NCBI RefSeq assembly: GCF_000359745.1
Contig: NZ_AQHN01000084.1
Coordinates: 1-64,000, forward strand
Length of the DNA stretch: 64,000 bases
From: Rhizobium freirei PRF 81
GTDB taxonomy: Bacteria; Pseudomonadota; Alphaproteobacteria; Rhizobiales; Rhizobiaceae
Reading direction: 5' to 3'
The notes beneath the pieces are model-generated. The model did not search any database and was not told the origin of the DNA. It saw nothing but the letters and a program-made list of their open reading frames with translations. The position numbers were made by a program, and so were the translations under genes. Every line of letters starts with the position of its first letter. Position 1 is the stretch's first letter. Shown here in pieces: positions 33,426 to 42,455 of the stretch.

Positions 33426-33662
33426 TCATGCCGCTCGGCGATGCAAGGGAAGCTGAATGCGCACGTGAGCTCCCTTCCACGGGCCGTTCAGGATTGCAAT
33501 GCTGCCGCCATGCAGCTGCGCTATCTGCAGCACGTTGACTTCGACATCGACCCTGCCTTGCGGCGGCTCGAAAGCGTGGTCGACGACCACATCCTGACGT
33601 TTCAATGCCGCCATGAGCACCGACGCCATTTCCGGTTCGTCCTCGACTGGCAGGATGTGCAT
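33426..33662 (-). pseudogene. Two-component system remnant: response regulator fused to kinase tail
   Basis: The minus-strand frame begins like a response-regulator receiver (MHILPVEDEPEMASVLMAALKRQDVVVDHAF), with the acidic ED pair. It then changes abruptly to the end of a histidine-kinase ATPase domain (VLQIAQLHGGSIAILN, then GAHVRIQLP). The rest of both proteins is missing. Such gene pairs usually run regulator then kinase, so one deletion has joined the two. The 78-residue product cannot work. Confidence 0.65.
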
Positions 33663-33715
33663 GAGATTTTATCCGACCTCGGTTTGCGTACGTCCAAAAA
33701 GAGCGGCATCCCCAC

Positions 33716-34087
33716 TCATGTTCCGGGCTTGGTTTGTGGAGTCTGGTCATCAGCCAAAGTTCGCCAATGGCGGGTACGTATAAGGAATAGAAGCATTTTC
33801 GCCCGCTTGATATAGCCTCCCGATGGCGTCGTTTCGGTGTTCGCGGCCTCGCGATCCCGCTCGACCTTACTGTTTTGCGAAAGCTTCAGAACATCGCCGG
33901 AAACCCGTTGCAGTTGCTGGATGCGCTCGCCGTGTTCGAGGTCGAGTATGCCGATCGGCGCTCCAAAATGCAGCATGGCCGCATGAGCCGGCCGGCCGAT
34001 AGAATCCTTCATGACGACGAAAACCCACCCCATGAGCACCAAGGCACCGATGGCAAATAGAGCGGGGAGGGAGCGACGAAGGAGCAT
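33716..34087 (-). CDS. Hypothetical protein with one N-terminal membrane helix
   Basis: A 123-residue frame starting MLLRRSLPALFAIGALVLMGWVFVV-type: positive N-terminus and one hydrophobic segment (about residues 8-27). A soluble part of no recognised family follows (IGILDLEHGERIQQLQRVSGDVLKLSQNS). It lies beside the broken two-component genes, on the same strand, and may be a fragment of a larger sensor that is also decaying. Coding is likely but not certain. Confidence 0.35.
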   Translation of the reverse strand: MLLRRSLPALFAIGALVLMGWVFVVMKDSIGRPAHAAMLHFGAPIGILDLEHGERIQQLQRVSGDVLKLSQNSKVERDREAANTETTPSGGYIKRAKMLLFLIRTRHWRTLADDQTPQTKPGT

Positions 34088-34280
34088 GGAGCAATCCAGT
34101 TTGGAGTGCAGGCTCTAGAGTCGGAAGATTACGTCGGCATTACACATGCCGGTTGGTCCCGCTTGGGCGAGCGCGGAGGTAGCCTGGACGGGGTCAGGGG
34201 TGGAGTTGCATCGCTGAAAATCCTTGACGACGCGCCTTTGTGCGACGAATTGGCAGCGCGCCGCGGAACGCCGCCATCAC

Positions 34281-35597
34281 TCAGCCCTCGAAGCCGAACC
34301 GTTCGATATCGAAATCGTCGTCCACAATGGCAGCGCGGCCCTGAATATTGTCCGCATCCTGTTCGATAGGAATAGGAGCGCCGATCATGCCCGGGAGCTT
34401 CATGTCGATCGCAATGCCCGGAGGCTGCAAGGCCCAGGCGACCAGTGCCCCGGTAGTCATAGCGCCGACGCCGCGGGATACGTCCTGGGTGGCAGAGGCG
34501 GGCAGGGCGGCTACGGGCTGCATCTTCTCCATGGCATTGCCGATGGAATCCTTGGAGTTCTCGGCAACGAGCAGCTTGCCTGCGTCGCTCCGCCCGACCA
34601 CCAAGCTTGCAAGGACAGAGCGGGCCGGTCTTTCAGGGGCTGCGATGGGGATTACTGCAATGCTCATCGGTCGCGATGCCGGGAGAGGGACGGCATAGGA
34701 TGTCAGGTCGGTGAAGGGTTCAACCTTGCCTTCCTCGGCAATTCGCTTGCCGAGCTGACGTTCCAGCACGTTCGCCGCCCGGCTTTGCGGTATCGGCAAC
34801 ATGCTCGTCAGAAGGCTGGGACTCGAGGCCACGACCTGGGCCGGCGCCGGCGATGCCGTATCGTCGTCATCATCGTCCGCAACGGCTGCGATCCTGCTCG
34901 GACGCTTTTTCGATTGCGCAAGCGCCAGCTCATAGCCGGGAAGCGGCCGGCCGTCGGCCGGCATGTGCAGGGTCCGTCCGCTTGGGAACAGCCTTGCAAG
35001 CTCCTGGCGCGACATCCTTGGCCAGGCGCGGACACGGCCGACGTCCAGATGCACGAAGGGAGATCCGGAGTTGGGGTAGAAGCCAACCCCGCCGATCTGC
35101 ATCTGCATGGCGATGCCGCGCAGGGTCGCAAGCTTCACACCCGGAATATAGAAATCCATCGCCTTGCCGAGCGTGTGCTGGCTGTGCTTTGCGACGCCTG
35201 AACTGCGCGAGCGATTGCGCAGCATGCTGTTGGTGGACGGCGAGCGATAGGCGGAGACGACGTGAATTGGCTCCCTCGCGCCGCTGCGGCCATAGACTTC
35301 CCAGACGAGATCGAGGAGACCCGGATCGATCCTGGTCGGTTCGTTCTTTCGCCAGTCGCGCAGGAAGCGGTTGATCTGCGCGAGGCCGCGCGGATCATAT
35401 TGGCCGTTCCGCTTGAAGACGATGGTCGCCCTTTCTCCCGTGTGCGTGAAGAAGAGCTTGAGCGCCCGGTCCTCGGCCGCCGCGGAGCCGGCAAGGGCGC
35501 CAACCATCAGCATCGCGATCATAGCCAGCCGGCAAGCGGCGAACGAGACATGCATGGCGAGGGTTGCCGCCGGAATGGAAAGGATCGCTTGATGCAC
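34281..35597 (-). CDS. DUF882 (peptidase M15-like) exported protein
   Basis: A 438-residue protein. A signal sequence lies near the N-terminus (about residues 16-42, LAMIAMLMVGALAGSAAAED). Residues ~45-210 form a DUF882 domain: LFFTHTGERATIVFKRNGQYDPRGLAQINRFLRDWR, HVVSAYRSPSTNSMLR, KHSQHTLGKAMDFYIPG and PNSGSPFVHLDVG. The His/Asp residues (SQHTLGKAMDF and HLD) are the zinc ligands of this M15-like family (E. coli YcbK/MepK is a relative). It probably cleaves peptidoglycan cross-links in the periplasm. The long C-terminal half is low-complexity and rich in A, P, S and D. The start could lie 14 codons further in. Confidence 0.86.
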   Translation of the reverse strand: MHQAILSIPAATLAMHVSFAACRLAMIAMLMVGALAGSAAAEDRALKLFFTHTGERATIVFKRNGQYDPRGLAQINRFLRDWRKNEPTRIDPGLLDLVWEVYGRSGAREPIHVVSAYRSPSTNSMLRNRSRSSGVAKHSQHTLGKAMDFYIPGVKLATLRGIAMQMQIGGVGFYPNSGSPFVHLDVGRVRAWPRMSRQELARLFPSGRTLHMPADGRPLPGYELALAQSKKRPSRIAAVADDDDDDTASPAPAQVVASSPSLLTSMLPIPQSRAANVLERQLGKRIAEEGKVEPFTDLTSYAVPLPASRPMSIAVIPIAAPERPARSVLASLVVGRSDAGKLLVAENSKDSIGNAMEKMQPVAALPASATQDVSRGVGAMTTGALVAWALQPPGIAIDMKLPGMIGAPIPIEQDADNIQGRAAIVDDDFDIERFGFEG

Positions 35598-35936
35598 GGA
35601 TACGACTTTCGCCCTTGCTAAGAGACACAGAGATCAGAGGCGCCGCGCGTGCGGCATCGATATACCTCGCATTATGGTCAATAAATTCCTAACGGACCGT
35701 TTATGGCCCAAAACGGGGCGGCACGAGGTGCTTGCATGCTGGTTTCACGCGGCAATTTTGCGGCAGTCTCCTGCTTGTTAAGCATCCGGTGAAGACGTTG
35801 CGGCCGTCTTCGCAAACATGCCCATGCCATGCTGTCAACAGAGCGACAAGAAACATAAAAAATAACGATTTACGAGCTTTGCAAACGTTTTCTCTTGGGT
35901 TGCCAACTGCCTGCCAAGTCAGCATCATCCTGCGCT
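35598..35936. other. Intergenic region before the MalT-like regulator gene
   Basis: About 340 bases between a minus-strand gene and the plus-strand regulator gene, so it must hold both promoters. The part at 35840-35890 is AT-rich (AACATAAAAAATAACGATTT). No clear promoter boxes, terminator or repeat could be assigned. Confidence 0.4.
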
Positions 35937-38603
35937 ATGAGCGGACAGAATCGATTTGCTCCCCCGTCCAGCGGGCAGCAAACCATTAGACGAAGCGACC
36001 TGTTGCGGCAGCTCCGGCGCGCCGGGCTGCGCCGTTTGACGGCCATCGTCGCACCCGCTGGTTATGGCAAGACCTCCCTTGCCGTCCAATGGTATGAGCT
36101 GCTGAAGGAAGACGGGGTCAACCTGTGCTGGGTATCGCTCGATGCGGAGCATACGAACCAGGAAACCTTTCTGCTCGCGCTCATCGATGCGCTGCAGACG
36201 CTTCTGGACGAGGATGGCGGCGATGCCGGCAACCTGCCGGCTGGCGCGCTTCTCTCCGTGCTCGCAACGCGGCTGCGCAGGATCCCAAGTCCCTTCGCCT
36301 TCTTCCTTGACGATTACCATTTCGCTCAGGCGGATGCGATCGAGGCCCTGATGGCGAAGATCCTCGCCGACCCTTCCCTCGAACATGTCAAACTGGTGCT
36401 GGTGAGCCGTAGCCCGCCGCGATTTCCATTGTCGGCATTGCGCCTTCGCGGCGAGTTCAAGCAGTTCGGCGTTGCCGAACTCGGCTTTTCCGATGCCGAA
36501 GCGCGCGAATTGTTCACCGGCAAGGGAGCGCATCTGACCGAGGAGCAGGTCGGCTCTTTCAATCGCCGGACCGAGGGCTGGGCCGTCGCTTTGCAGATGG
36601 TAAGCCTGCTTGTATCGGAATCGGAGGAAAGCGACGCCATTCTGGCCTCCTTCGATGGCGGCGGCGCTGACATGGGTGCCTATCTTTCCGAGCAGGTGTT
36701 TGAACATCTGCCCGGGGAGATTCGTCGTTTTTTGACGGAGACCGCTGCACTGCCCGCGTTCAACCACTCGCTTCTCGAGGCTGTTCTCGAAGATAGCGGG
36801 AGTGCAGGCTTGATCGAACGCCTCAACGACTATGCTCTTCCCGTCACGCTGCTTGCCGGCCCCGGCAACTGGATGCGCTACCACCCGGTCTTCAACGAGT
36901 TCCTCAAGCAGACCGCCAGCCGAAGAGGCGTCGATGCCAAACGCATTCTGAACCGGGCAGCGCACTGGTTTGAGGGGACGGGCGATATCGATAGGGCGGT
37001 TCACCACGCGCTATTGGCGGACGACGCCAATCTCGCGGCACGTATCGTCGAAACCGCCGGTGGCTGGCGACGCGTCTATGCCACGACGCGCGGCGGTACG
37101 ACGCTCTTCCAGGCATTGAGCGGGCGGGCCGCGGAAATCGATCTTGGCCGCTTTCCGCTTGCCACTCTGGGGCTCTCGATCTTCAATGCCAAGGCGGCGC
37201 AACTTGCCGCCGCCAATCACTATCTGGTCATAGCCGAGCGCGCTGCCGGCGGTGACGAAATTCTGGCGAAAGACCTGCGCGTGGTGCGCATCCTTCTGGC
37301 GCTCTACACCGATCACTGGGCAAGCGCCGCTGATCTCTCCGCATTGGAGAATGATTTGCAGCAGCCCGACGGGATGGAGCTCATCCACCGGGCGCTGGCG
37401 CTCAATATGCTCTCCTATAACTTCCTGATCCGCAGCGAGCTTGATCGGGCATTGCATTATGGCCATCTCGCCCTGCGCGCCTTTCGCGACGGCGGCGCCG
37501 ATTTCGGTGCGATGCACCTTTACACTCATATCGGCCAGGCATTCTTTTTTTCCGGCGATTGCGCAAGTGCGCTTGCGGCCTACGACGAACTGATCAGCGA
37601 GGCTCAGGCCAATATTGCTCCCGGTAGCGATCTGGATGCCGTCGGTCAGGTGCTGAAGGCGGAAATTCTCTCGATGCGCGGCGAGACGGAGGCGGCAGCC
37701 GAGATGCTCGGCTGGGCGTTGCCGCATCTCGAGCGCCACGATACCTGGTTTGATCTTCTCGCCGCCGGCTTCATGGCCGAGCAGCGGATTTTGCGGATGG
37801 GAGAGGATCCTGTCGCCGCTCACACGGCGATGGACCGCATCCGCGCGGTGGCGCGGCGCCGCGGCTTCGACCGGCTTACCCGGTTGATCGATCGAGAGCG
37901 GGCCATGCTTCTGATGGCGTCGGGAGATCTCGATCAGGCGATCCGCCATGCCGAAGCCAGCGGTTTCGGCGCGCAGGCGATCGGATCCGACCGTGCCAAT
38001 ATGCTATCGATTCACCTGCGTGGTGCGACGCCGGCCATTTTCTGGACCCGGGCCTATCTGGCGCTCGGCGAAATTCCAAAGGCGCGCGAGGTTTTCGATC
38101 AGCTTACCGCGCGTCAGACGCAACGTCCGCATATCCCGCGCAGGATCGAGCTGGCCCTCATCGAAATGCGGATCTTGATCGCCGAGGGCCGCAATGATCA
38201 GGCCGCGGCCCGCCTTTCCGATCTCGTGGTGACGCTGCCGCTCAGCGACTATCGCGCCCTGCTTCATCTCGAACATGCCGCAGGGCTCGACGAACTTCGC
38301 ACGCTCGCTAACCACCCGGCCATCGCCAGCGTGACCCGCAAACGTCTCCAGCCCCTGCTGGGCAGCGCAGGCTCGGAGCAGCAGCCCGCCGGCAGCGACG
38401 ACCTGTCTCTTTTTACCGGACGTGAGCGCATGGTCATGGAATTGCTGAGCGCCGGGCTTTCCAACAAGGAAATCGGCCGAACGCTCCAGCTTTCCGACAA
38501 CACCATCAAGTTCCATCTGCGGAACATCTTTACCAAGCTCAATGTTTCGACACGGACGGCGGCGGTGACGGCAGCCCGGCAAAAGGGCATGCTCAATCGC
38601 TAA
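35937..38603 (+). CDS. MalT-like LuxR-family ATP-dependent regulator
   Basis: An 888-residue protein with an N-terminal ATPase (STAND type) domain: Walker A APAGYGKTSLA and a Walker-B-like FAFFLDDYHF. A long helical, TPR-like central part (about residues 330-800) follows, then a C-terminal LuxR helix-turn-helix (LFTGRERMVMELLSAGLSNKEIGRTLQLSDNTIKFHLRNIFTKLNVSTRT). MalT-type proteins oligomerise on binding ATP and an inducer and activate nearby promoters. Here the direct neighbour is the hydantoinase/importer operon on the same strand, so it is the likely activator. The start at 35937 lacks a strong ribosome-binding site; an upstream TTG-type start adds 14 residues. Confidence 0.88.
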   Translation: MSGQNRFAPPSSGQQTIRRSDLLRQLRRAGLRRLTAIVAPAGYGKTSLAVQWYELLKEDGVNLCWVSLDAEHTNQETFLLALIDALQTLLDEDGGDAGNLPAGALLSVLATRLRRIPSPFAFFLDDYHFAQADAIEALMAKILADPSLEHVKLVLVSRSPPRFPLSALRLRGEFKQFGVAELGFSDAEARELFTGKGAHLTEEQVGSFNRRTEGWAVALQMVSLLVSESEESDAILASFDGGGADMGAYLSEQVFEHLPGEIRRFLTETAALPAFNHSLLEAVLEDSGSAGLIERLNDYALPVTLLAGPGNWMRYHPVFNEFLKQTASRRGVDAKRILNRAAHWFEGTGDIDRAVHHALLADDANLAARIVETAGGWRRVYATTRGGTTLFQALSGRAAEIDLGRFPLATLGLSIFNAKAAQLAAANHYLVIAERAAGGDEILAKDLRVVRILLALYTDHWASAADLSALENDLQQPDGMELIHRALALNMLSYNFLIRSELDRALHYGHLALRAFRDGGADFGAMHLYTHIGQAFFFSGDCASALAAYDELISEAQANIAPGSDLDAVGQVLKAEILSMRGETEAAAEMLGWALPHLERHDTWFDLLAAGFMAEQRILRMGEDPVAAHTAMDRIRAVARRRGFDRLTRLIDRERAMLLMASGDLDQAIRHAEASGFGAQAIGSDRANMLSIHLRGATPAIFWTRAYLALGEIPKAREVFDQLTARQTQRPHIPRRIELALIEMRILIAEGRNDQAAARLSDLVVTLPLSDYRALLHLEHAAGLDELRTLANHPAIASVTRKRLQPLLGSAGSEQQPAGSDDLSLFTGRERMVMELLSAGLSNKEIGRTLQLSDNTIKFHLRNIFTKLNVSTRTAAVTAARQKGMLNR

Positions 38604-38621
38604 CCTACCCGAACGGGTAGG
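38604..38621 (+). terminator. Hairpin right after the MalT-like gene
   Basis: CCTACCC, loop GAAC, GGGTAGG starts directly after the stop codon. No T-run follows; it could be a weak terminator or a regulator-binding palindrome upstream of the hydantoinase operon. Confidence 0.4.
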
Positions 38622-38714
38622 GTTCGAATGTTCACCCACCCATTGTGAAGGCTATCGGGGTTTGAAAAAACGCCTAGTCTGCTTTGATGCGAATAGATGA
38701 TGAGGAATGGATTC

Positions 38715-40394
38715 GTGATCATCGTCGATCCGGTCACTCAGGAGATTATCGAGGGCAAGCTCGCCGCCACCGTCGACGAGATGGGTGTGGTCATGGCCCG
38801 GACCTCGATGAGCCCGGTCATTTATGAAGTGCTGGATTTTGCCTGCGGTCTCCTGACGCGAGAGGGAGAGCTGGTGGCGCAGATGAACGGCATCACCCTG
38901 TTCACCGGCACCTTCGGCACGCAGGTCAAATCGCTGATCGCGCTCTATGGCGACGATCTCGAAGATGGCGACATCCTTCTGACGAACGATCCCTATTCGG
39001 GCGGCACGCATGCCTGCGATTTTGCCATCGTCAAGCCGATCTTCTTCGATGGCCGGATTTTGGCCTATGCCATCAATGTCGCGCACTATCTCGATGTCGG
39101 CGGCTCGGTTCCCGGCTCGCTCGCCCCCGATGCCATCTCGGTTTTCCAGGAGGGATTGCGGCTGCCGGGGGTCAAGGTGGTGCGCAACGACCGTTTTTCG
39201 GGCGAAGTCCTGCGTATTATCCGCGAGAATGTTCGTCTGCCCGATATCGCCATCGGCGATCTCACCGCCCAGGTGGCGACCGTTCGGGTAGCGGCGCGAC
39301 GAATGGCGGAGCTCTCGCAGAAATATGGCGTTGACACCGTCGAGGCCGCCTTCGATCACTTGCTTGCGACCAGCGAGAGACAGGCGCGTGCCGCCATCGC
39401 CGCCCTGCCCGACGGGGTCTATGAGGCGCAGGACATCATCGACGGCGACGGCGTGAACACCGACCCGATCGAGGTCCGAGTGGCCATTACGATTGCAGGA
39501 GATCGGCTGACCGCCGACTTCACCGGCTGCCCGCCGGCAGTTGCCGGACCGATCAATTGCGCCGCAGGTGCCCTGCAATCGGCCGTGCGCACCATATTCA
39601 AGGCATTGGTGGCGCCGCAGGCACCCTCCAACGAGGGGTGGTTTCGGCCGCTTGCCGTCATCGCGCCGCAGGGGTCCGTCTTTACCGCGGAAAAGCCGTC
39701 CCCGACGGGTTGGTACTACGAGGGGTCCGTCCACGCCTCCGAGCTTGTCTGGAAGGCGCTTGCCGGGCTCATGCCGGAGCGGTTTTCCGCCGGTTCCTAC
39801 ACCAGCCTCTGCGTCGTCTATATTTCGGGCAAGGATGCGGCCGGTCAGCCGTTCATCCACATCGAGCCGCAGCATGGCGGCTGGGGAGCGAGCAGGGATG
39901 CGGACGGCGCGAATGCCTTGATCGCGCTGACCGACGGCGACACCTACAATTATTCCGTCGAGGTCATCGAGGCGCGGTTTCCGCTGATGGTGCGCCGTTA
40001 TGCGCTCAACATCGAAGGCGGATCGGGCGCCGGCCGCCGTCGCGGCGGTTTCGGCGTCATCCGCGATTACGAGCTTCTCGAGGACGGAGCTTCCGCCTAT
40101 TGCAGCTTCGGGCGGACGGAAACAGCTCCCTGGGGGATCGAGGGGGGCGCGTCCGGTTCCGCCAACCTCTTGCAGGTGGAAGATCCTGCCGGCGAAGTCA
40201 GCAATTTCGGCCGGGAGCCGCATATTGCGCTGAAACGCGGCGATCTCGTGCGCATCATTACCGGCGGCGGCGGCGGCTGGGGCGAGGCGTGCTCTCGCGA
40301 GGCCGAGCTTGTCCGCCGCGATATCGAAGACGGCTATCTGTCGAAGGAGGCGGCACGGGAGCTGTATGGATTTGACGAGAGGATGACCGGATGA
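38715..40394 (+). CDS. hyuB: Hydantoinase/oxoprolinase subunit B
   Basis: A protein of about 559 residues of the HyuB family. Family segments: IVDPVTQEIIEGKLAATVDEMGVVMARTSMSP, GDILLTNDPYSGGTHACDFAIVKPIF, and the C-terminal ITGGGGGWGEA with a preceding RRGGFGVIRDYELL. With subunit A it forms an ATP-dependent hydrolase of cyclic amides (hydantoins, 5-oxoproline) or, in related enzymes, an acetone/acetophenone carboxylase-like complex. The GTG at 38715 has GAGGAA upstream and gives the usual N-terminus; an in-frame ATG lies 18 bases earlier at 38697. It overlaps hyuA by 4 bases (ATGA). Confidence 0.9.
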   Translation: MIIVDPVTQEIIEGKLAATVDEMGVVMARTSMSPVIYEVLDFACGLLTREGELVAQMNGITLFTGTFGTQVKSLIALYGDDLEDGDILLTNDPYSGGTHACDFAIVKPIFFDGRILAYAINVAHYLDVGGSVPGSLAPDAISVFQEGLRLPGVKVVRNDRFSGEVLRIIRENVRLPDIAIGDLTAQVATVRVAARRMAELSQKYGVDTVEAAFDHLLATSERQARAAIAALPDGVYEAQDIIDGDGVNTDPIEVRVAITIAGDRLTADFTGCPPAVAGPINCAAGALQSAVRTIFKALVAPQAPSNEGWFRPLAVIAPQGSVFTAEKPSPTGWYYEGSVHASELVWKALAGLMPERFSAGSYTSLCVVYISGKDAAGQPFIHIEPQHGGWGASRDADGANALIALTDGDTYNYSVEVIEARFPLMVRRYALNIEGGSGAGRRRGGFGVIRDYELLEDGASAYCSFGRTETAPWGIEGGASGSANLLQVEDPAGEVSNFGREPHIALKRGDLVRIITGGGGGWGEACSREAELVRRDIEDGYLSKEAARELYGFDERMTG

Positions 40395-42454
40395 TCAGGC
40401 TGGCGACGGACGTGGGCGGCACCTTCACCGACCTCGTCGGCTATGACGAGCGCACCGGCGAGATTTTCACGGCCAAAAGTCTCACGACCGTTCATGACCA
40501 GTCTGAAGGCGTGCTTTCGGCCATCGACCTTGCTGAAAGGAAGGATGGGCTTTCCACGCGCGACGTCATTTTCTTCGCACATGGCGGAACGACCGTGATC
40601 AACGCGATCACCGAGCGCAAGGGCGTCAAGACGGCGCTCGTCACCACTGCCGGCTTTCGCGACGTGCTGGAAATCGGCCGCGGCAATCGCCCCGATCTTT
40701 ATAATCTCCAGTTCAAAAGCCCGGAGCCCTTCGTGCCGCGCAGCCTTCGCTTCGAGGTGCGGGAACGCATGAATGCCAGAGGGCGGGTGCTGACGCCGAT
40801 CGACCTTGGCGATATCGAACCGATCATCCGCGAATGCCGGGCGCGTAAGGTCGAGGCTGTGGCCGTCATCTTCCTTCACAGCTACGTCAATCCCGAACAT
40901 GAGATCGCCTGCGCCAAGGCGCTTGCCGAGGCTCTTCCCGACGTGACGATCTGCGCCAGCCACGCGGTCTCCCGCCAGTGGCGCGAATATGAGCGCTCCA
41001 ATACCGCCGTGCTCAATGCCTACGTGCAGCCGATCATCAAGCGCTATTTTGCGCGGCTTGAGCGCGCTTTGACCGAGCGCGATCTCTCCTGCCCCTATTA
41101 CGCGATGCAATCCAACGGCGGTATTTCGACTTTCGATCAGGCGCAGATGAGCCCGCTGACGCTTGTTGAATCCGGCCCGGCCGGTGGCGTTGCGGGTGCC
41201 GCACGCATCGGCGCCGTGCTCGGCCAACGGCAAGTGCTTTCGCTCGATGTCGGCGGCACCACGGCGAAATGCTCCTTGATCCATGACAACAGTCCGACAC
41301 TGGACAGCGAATACAAGCTCGAGCATAGCCGGATCGCTCCAGGCTACCCCGTCCAGGTGCCGGTGGTGGACATCGTCGAAATCGGTGCAGGTGGCGGATC
41401 CATTGCCCGCATCGATGAGCGCGGTGCGCTGCGAGTGGGGCCGGAAAGCGCCGGTTCGACGCCGGGACCGGCCTGCTACGGACGCGGCGGTGACAAACCG
41501 ACGCTCTCAGACGCTTTGCTGACGCTCGGTATTTTCGATCCCGCAAGCTTTGCCGGCGGCCAGATGCAGCTCGACAAGGAAAAGGCGGCGGCGGCCATTG
41601 CGACGGTTACCAAGCCGCTTGGACTATCGGTCGAAGAAGCGGCGCTCGCCATCGTCGAGATCGCGCATGCCTCGATGATCAATGCGCTGAAGCTCGTGAC
41701 CGTTCAGCGCGGACACGATCCGCGCGATGCCGCCTTCGTCATTTCCGGCGGCGCGGGGCCGGCGCTTGCCGCCCGCCTTGGGCGCGATCTCGGCGTGAGG
41801 ATGACGGTCGTGCCGCCGCATCCCGGCATCTTTTCTGCCTGGGGCATGCTGGCGGCCGAACCGCGCGCCGATTTTCGCAGCACCTGGTTCTCGCCTCTCG
41901 AACCGGAGGCCATCAGCAATCTCAAGCGTCGTTTCGACGAATTGAAGCGGGAGGCGGTTGCCTATTTCGCCAAGGGCGATGCGGCAGAAATCCGTTACGT
42001 TTGCCGCGTCGAAGCCCGTTATCGCGGACAGGAGCACGGCGTCTTCGCCCTCTTCGACATGGAGGACGATGCCGAAAGCTTTGCGGAGCGTTTCCATGCC
42101 GCTCATGAGCGCGCCTACACGTTCCGCCTGCCCAATTCACCTGTCGAGATCACGATGATCCATCTGGAGGCCGTGCTTCACGGCCCGGTCATCGCCATCC
42201 CGAAACTCGATGATGCCGGCCGATCGCTGGAGGTGGCTTTCAAAGGGCATCGAGACGTTTATTTCGGCGGGACGACCGGTTGGGTGTCCTGCCCCGTCTA
42301 CGAACGCGGGCGGCTGCCTTCTTTGGAGCGGATTGCTGGTCCGCTGATCGTCGAGGAGGCGACCGCGACATCGCTGGTGGTTGGCGGACAGGAGCTTGAA
42401 GTGAGCGAGGAAGGCTTGCTCCTCATCCGAGAATGCGACGGGAGAAGCGTCTGA
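40391..42454 (+). CDS. hyuA: Hydantoinase/oxoprolinase subunit A
   Basis: A 687-residue HyuA family protein with an N-terminal actin-like ATPase start (LATDVGGTFTDLVGYDERTG) and a second phosphate motif (LSLDVGGTTAKCSLI). The middle segments AHGGTTVINAITERKGVKTALVTTAGFRD and ESGPAGGVAGAARIGAVLG are typical of this family. It activates the substrate with ATP; subunit B is encoded directly upstream. The next gene starts 1 base after its stop, so hydrolysis and import genes form one operon. The substrate could be a hydantoin, 5-oxoproline or another cyclic amide. Confidence 0.92.
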   Translation: MIRLATDVGGTFTDLVGYDERTGEIFTAKSLTTVHDQSEGVLSAIDLAERKDGLSTRDVIFFAHGGTTVINAITERKGVKTALVTTAGFRDVLEIGRGNRPDLYNLQFKSPEPFVPRSLRFEVRERMNARGRVLTPIDLGDIEPIIRECRARKVEAVAVIFLHSYVNPEHEIACAKALAEALPDVTICASHAVSRQWREYERSNTAVLNAYVQPIIKRYFARLERALTERDLSCPYYAMQSNGGISTFDQAQMSPLTLVESGPAGGVAGAARIGAVLGQRQVLSLDVGGTTAKCSLIHDNSPTLDSEYKLEHSRIAPGYPVQVPVVDIVEIGAGGGSIARIDERGALRVGPESAGSTPGPACYGRGGDKPTLSDALLTLGIFDPASFAGGQMQLDKEKAAAAIATVTKPLGLSVEEAALAIVEIAHASMINALKLVTVQRGHDPRDAAFVISGGAGPALAARLGRDLGVRMTVVPPHPGIFSAWGMLAAEPRADFRSTWFSPLEPEAISNLKRRFDELKREAVAYFAKGDAAEIRYVCRVEARYRGQEHGVFALFDMEDDAESFAERFHAAHERAYTFRLPNSPVEITMIHLEAVLHGPVIAIPKLDDAGRSLEVAFKGHRDVYFGGTTGWVSCPVYERGRLPSLERIAGPLIVEEATATSLVVGGQELEVSEEGLLLIRECDGRSV

Positions 42455-42455
42455 C

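Noticed and set aside
38621..38630. GGTTCGAATG resembles a tRNA T-loop
   Set aside because: No acceptor, D or anticodon arm could be built around it, so it is not a tRNA.
38652..40223. Minus-strand open frame of 523 codons opposite hyuB
   Set aside because: The plus strand carries a clear HyuB; the antisense translation has no recognisable domain.
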